The translations under genes and the position numbers were made by a program. Shown piece after piece: positions 59,184 through 64,000 of a stretch of DNA of 64,000 nt. This stretch comes from Litomosoides sigmodontis (lineage: Eukaryota; Nematoda; Chromadorea; Rhabditida; Onchocercidae). The DNA lies in assembly GCA_963070105.1 (NCBI GenBank), contig OY718805.1, positions 8,042,001-8,106,000 on the forward strand, read 5' to 3'. The notes under the pieces are model-generated. The model searched no databases. It was not told the DNA's origin and was given only the letters and a program-made list of their open reading frames with translations. Each line of letters begins with the position of its first letter. Position 1 is the first letter of the stretch.

Positions 59184-61703
59184 ATGTCGAACAATCGGAA
59201 AATGTCGTTGTTTAGCCGCTGGAAGCAGCAGACGAACAATGAGCAACTGGAAGGTGTTAGCGAGGAGGAAGCTATCGAGTATCGTGAAGCATTCAGGTTA
59301 TTTGATAAGGTATGAATTAATAAGCTAATTTTTACAAAATTACAGTTTCTACACTTTCATGTGTCCTGAAATTAATACGTGTGGTGTATGGTTGTATTCT
59401 TTCTTTTACTTTTGGTTACTATGAAGAGTTTTTCTTTAAAAATCAAACAAATTTAAAAATTAAACAAAAATTAAACAGATTAAACAAAAAGCCACGAAGT
59501 GCCTTTTGTTTGTTTTTTTTTAAAATCTTATTTATTATAATAAACGATTTAAAAATTACTTTTGTTTCTCAGAAATCTATCATGTCGCTAGAGTTTGTTC
59601 TTACTTAGAACGAAATGAAAGCCTGTTCTCTTATAATAAATTTATTATTTCTTTTGCCAATAAATTATTCATTTAATTTTTAAATCAACTACTTCACTGA
59701 TTAAAATATGACTTTTAAAAGTTTATGGAAGAAAATTGCTATATGAAAAATTGCCATCATGAATATGAATTTTATTTTATTTTATTTTTGCACGTACTTT
59801 TTCTTCTTCGAGATGGTAAAATGGCATGCTAAAGATAGGAATAAGTTGAAAATGTGAATGATTGAAAGATATGAATTGAAATTTAGTTTGCTTAAATGAT
59901 GTTCGAAAAATAAAATATGAAGAAAAATTTAGGAAAATTTAATCAAAATGGCAGGAATTGTTGTTGAAATTATTAACAATATTTATATTTGAGATAGTTC
60001 CATCGCTCTCTCCCTCACTCTTCCTCTCCCCCTTTCACCTCTCTCTCTCTCTTTTTTCGTATGCTAATATTTCCCTCACTTCCTTTCTCAGTTATTTATT
60101 TTAGTAAAGTAATGAAAATTAAAAAAGGAAAGAAGAGTGAAAAATTAAGTGAATCTAATAGTGTTGCTTATGTGGAACTAATTTACTCAACGATGTTACT
60201 TTCATTTATTCGACTTACTCATTTTATTTGGTCGATTATTTTAACTAATAACTAAATAAAAATTGACTCGAAATTTCATTCACAACTATGTCAAATTCAA
60301 CTCTAAATTTGTAGTTAAAATGGAATTAATGAAATTTCAGGATGGTAATGGTTCAATATCATCGAAAGAGTTAGGTGTGGCAATGAGGACATTAGGTCAA
60401 AATCCAACAGAGCAAGAATTGCTGGATATGATCAACGAGGTAGACTTTGATGGTAGCGGTAGCATTGAATTCCCGGAGTTTTGTCAAATGATGAAACGGA
60501 TGAATAAGGCATTTCATTTCCTTTTCCTAAAATAATTTAATTTTTTTTTTAAAAAAAGAAGAAAGTGAAGAAATAGCTAATAAATTCGTAAAATTAACTG
60601 ATAATTGGAATATTTGTTAACATTAGGATTAATCATATCAACAAACGAATGTTAATTGATATGACAACACAGTTTAACAATGAATGCATTGAAAATGCAA
60701 CAGTCGCTTTCAATTCATATTTAAAACCAAACCATCAACATAAACAAACCACAATATCATAGTTAATTACTTTTCAACACTCACTTTATGCAATTTTTCA
60801 TTATTCAATTTCCCCTTCTGTATGAAATTAGCGAAGCAGTAAAATATCTTCTTTTTTTCATTATAATATAGAGTAATTAATCATATTTTTTTTACAAATA
60901 AAAATTAGTACTATTCAAATTGCTTTAATTAGCATGCTAACTTTTTTTGGCAATTTTATTTTTCATCTTAAAAATATTTCTAAAATTAGCCTATTTTTAA
61001 AACCTTTCATAGAAATGAATTGCATTTTCCAACAATAAACGATTGCATGAAGTGAGAGTTCAACGAAATTTTTCAAGCAACATCAAATGAAATGAAAAAT
61101 TTTCTATTTGTTTAACTAATCTTTGATATGTGTTTGGCAGGATAATGATAGTGAAATGATACGTGAGGCGTTTCGCGTGTTCGATCGCGACGGTAACGGT
61201 TATATCACAGCGGAAGAATTTCGATATTTCATGACACATATGGGTGAGCAATTTAGCGATGAAGAAGTAGATGAAATGATTGCGGAAGTTGATATTGATG
61301 GTGATGGACAGGTTATTCATTCGTGCTATCTGTCATATTTTATCAAATTTTCAAATAGAATAGATTTAAGCTTGAGAAAAAATCACATTCATAAATGCAC
61401 AAATTGTGAAATTGTATTAGAAAAAAAAGTTTCAAATTTTATGAAATTAAAATAATGATAGTGCGAAAAAAAGAAGGAATTTAATATGGCAAAGTCTAGG
61501 CGAAAAAAGATGCATGCATTTGTCTATTATTTTCATAAATCGACAAAAATATTGCGTAAAAAATCGATCGTAACTAATTAGCTAATTAGCTCAGCGATTA
61601 GTGTTCTTTTTTTTTGAAAATTTCCAGGCAAATCCTGACAAATTATTGATGTAATTTGCAGATTAATTATGAAGAATTTGTACGAATGATGACAACCACG
61701 TAA
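59184..61703 (+). CDS. Calmodulin-like protein, four EF-hands, cal-1-like
   Basis: Exons: 59184-59309, 60341-60508, 61141-61311, 61662-61703; total 507 nt, 168 aa. Four EF-hand loops are complete: 41-52 ([12 protein letters not shown]), 77-88 ([12 protein letters not shown]), 113-124 ([12 protein letters not shown]) and 149-160 (DIDGDGQINYEE), each with Asp at position 1 and Glu at position 12, so four Ca2+ sites are expected. The sequence [28 protein letters not shown] and [11 protein letters not shown] closely follows C. elegans cal-1 rather than canonical calmodulin. A basic 28-residue N-terminal extension ([16 protein letters not shown]) precedes EF1; Met7 is an alternative start. Introns 1 and 3 are GT-AG, but intron 2 has no GT at the required place and is read as GC-AG (60509-61140). 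A tctgtttcag acceptor ends at 59054, 129 nt upstream of the ATG. Confidence 0.93.
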
Positions 61704-61879
61704 TATCAAAGTCTGTAAATGGTTTAGGTATTGTTTAATTTAATATTGAAATTTTTATTTCATTATTAATTATCAAATGTTATCCTCTTTCATCGTATTA
61801 TTCTATCTTCATTCATTTCAATATTTTATAATTCATTTTCGATTAAATTATTTCCGTAATTCCGTTTTTTTAATTTTCC

Positions 61880-61885
61880 AATAAA
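61880..61885 (+). terminator. AATAAA polyadenylation signal of the calmodulin-like gene
   Basis: This is the first canonical AATAAA after the stop codon, 177 nt downstream in an AT-rich 3' UTR. The call rests on motif and position only. Confidence 0.5.
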
Positions 61886-62774
61886 TCAAGAAAGTATCGT
61901 AGTCGCAACTAGCGTAATACGATAAATATCGTAGTCTGAAACGGCATCGTAAGTATTGTAATCAGAAATAATCTGGATGTTGCACGAGCAAGGAGCACTG
62001 TTACTCTATCACATACTAGTATAAATTATAACTATTAAATCTGCTTTTACTATTTTTGAACAAATTTTGAGCAAAACCGTTAACATTTTTTACCTGCGAC
62101 CTTTGACCTCTCTTCCAACAATTTCATTCAAAATTATATCATCACTGTCAAATAATTAAAAAAAATTACATTATTAGCATCATCATTGATTACTTGCAAT
62201 TCATATTTTCAGATAATTAAAAGGTTCATAATGCTTCGAAAATTGGGTCGATGAAACAGGACAGAATGAAATCTATGCTTTAGTTTCATCCTCTAATGTT
62301 ACCCTCTTGTCAGAAATCAATCGAAAGAAAAGATGATACATTCAAAAGTAAATTTAAAAATACTGAAAAGTAAATTCAAAAACTTCCTAATTAAATTTTA
62401 CTACCATTTAATTAAGCGGAAAAAAACTTTTAAATTAAAAATTTTTTTTTTGAATTACTTACAATGCATAATTTAAATGAATTTATTGTGTTCAGTTATT
62501 TTATTCCACATATTCAAAAAAAACAAATTTAACATATGTGGAAAAAATTAGATTGTCTTTCTATATTCAATGCTTAAATTTAGAAAAAAATAAAATGTTT
62601 CTAGTTTTAAATTTCATTTTCATAAATTCAATTGAATTTGATGCATTTTGCTACAGAACACTTCTTTGCCATTTTCTTATGCAAGGAAGGTAACACACTA
62701 TTTTTCACCATTTTTTTTTTGTTCTAAAAACAAATTAAATGAAAAGCTTTAATTTGATGTTATGCTGTGAGTTA

Positions 62775-62925
62775 TCAATTTCATCTGTTAGTTGATATCG
62801 ATACTGATAATTAATTAAACGCTGATCTCACTCGATGCATTTATCAGTATCGTGTCGTTCATCAAACAATCAGTTATATGCTTCGCCTGTTTGCTCATTT
62901 ATGACCGATAACTGATTAATTAATT
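62775..62925. repeat. Pair of inverted repeats (hairpins) downstream of the calmodulin-like gene
   Basis: The arms cgatactgataa (62799-62810) and ttatcagtatcg (62841-62852) are perfect complements around a 30 nt loop. Just to the right, aatcagttat and ataactgatt form a second stem with a longer loop. There is no evidence of transcription from the sequence alone. Confidence 0.6.
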
Positions 62926-64000
62926 AATTGTGTTACTAATTAATTATTATATTCTGTATGTATATATATGTATGTGTGCGTAAGATATTTCAGTGCTAAA
63001 ATAAATGTTGCAAAAGTGTTTTCGATCATTTTCATGCTTTTTTTTCCTACCAAAATATTTTGAAATGGAACAAGTACCTTGTGATATCTTTACTCACAGG
63101 GAAGAAATTAAGCAAAAAAAAATTTCCATTTAGAAAGGGATCAAATTGCGCACCAATTTATCATCCAAGAAATTTTATCACACTTACTTATAAATTCCTG
63201 TCATTTTTTTAAATATAAAAAAACATTTGTACAAAAAAAATGTAAAAAAAAACTGCGCAAGAAAAAACCTATTCCACAAGAGAAATATGAAAATTTTCAG
63301 AAATATACTCACTAATTTCAATCCTAAACAATCGACAATTTGCATTTTTTGCAGCTTGCGCTTTTTTTTTGAATAAAATAAGAAACGATTAATTTCATTA
63401 GCGTAACTTATACCGTAATACTATGCATTTAGCTTTCATCATCACATTTATTATTTTGCTTTATAATTAGCAAATGTTACAAAATTTTGCACCAATTATA
63501 TGTTATTAACACAATAATAATAGATATTTAAGTAAACAAAATACAAAAAATTACACTTAGCTCTATCTGAAAGAATTATGCTCTCTGAACAGAATTAAAA
63601 AGAAAAATTAATACTCAAAAAATGTTGAAATTTGCGTGATTTAAAAAATCATTTACAAGTGGTAGAGTATGAGAAAAGAGTAATATACGGTATGATTTAC
63701 ACAGCATTCAAATTCACCAACAATTTAATTTGCCAAAATCATTGTATTTGAATTCCGCTGATTTCCACATCACCTTGTATCTGAATGCCAACTATATCCT
63801 CTGCACCTGATCGAAGCGCAAATTTCCCAAATCGTTTACCATTTACAAACATCTATGTTTACATTCAATATAAGCTTATTATCATCAAAAATTACACCAA
63901 ATATGCTTCTACAAAAGAAAAAATACTACAAAACAAAAAATATTTTTTTTTCGTTCACTTAAAAACTTTTTTTTTGAAATAACTTTGAAATATTCCAAAC

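Larger units (their letters stand above)
61704..64000. other. 3' flank of the calmodulin-like gene to window end
   Basis: The segment carries the 3' UTR, three short tatcgtagtc-like repeats at about 61890-61960, and the hairpin pair. No further gene is supportable before the window ends. Confidence 0.5.

Overview
The window is nuclear DNA of an animal, most likely a nematode. It is very AT-rich, and its genes are cut into small exons by GT-AG introns whose 3' ends match the nematode TTTCAG-type acceptor. The gene content also fits: a nematode-type chemoreceptor pair, a TTBK-like kinase, and a calmodulin-like protein close to Caenorhabditis cal-1. About one gene per 9 kb, together with the base composition, would suit a clade III (filarial or other spirurid) worm. 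That placement is inference, and no rRNA, tRNA or mitochondrial marker is present to fix it. There are no bacterial operons, no CRISPR array and no intact transposon.

Seven protein-coding genes can be reconstructed exon by exon, each with a closed reading frame and consistent intron phases. From left to right they are: enolase (-, 10 exons, 434 aa); a serpentine GPCR (-, 5 exons, 349 aa); its paralogue (+, 5 exons, 349 aa); a BPHL/valacyclovirase-type alpha/beta hydrolase (-, 7 exons, 281 aa); a tau-tubulin-kinase-like protein kinase (+, 7 exons, 338 aa); an AAAP-family amino acid transporter (-, 8 exons, 473 aa); and a four-EF-hand calmodulin-like protein (+, 4 exons, 168 aa).

Layout: 1-10134 is non-coding and holds a ~450 bp (ATT)n tract. 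Enolase covers 10135-13274, with a dense cluster of GA and CA microsatellites upstream. The two GPCR genes are head-to-head around an 813 bp intergenic region. The second GPCR and the hydrolase converge on a 4-copy 171 bp tandem repeat. The hydrolase and kinase are divergent. The kinase and transporter converge on a ~690 bp (CAA)n/(TAA)n block. The transporter and the calmodulin-like gene are divergent across about 20.4 kb with no recognisable gene, only simple repeats, a 42 bp-periodic polypyrimidine minisatellite and degenerate GATAA-rich repeats. The last 2.3 kb contains the calmodulin-gene 3' UTR and a hairpin-rich patch.

The genes do not form a pathway: the set is housekeeping (enolase), signalling (GPCRs, kinase, calcium sensor), transport and hydrolysis. 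Points that stand out are the matched GPCR pair, a GC-AG intron with a weak donor in the calmodulin-like gene, a Ser-for-His change in the kinase HRD motif, strong 3' splice consensus sites just upstream of five start codons (possible spliced-leader acceptors), and the long gene-poor interval. I did not find a convincing new biological system.
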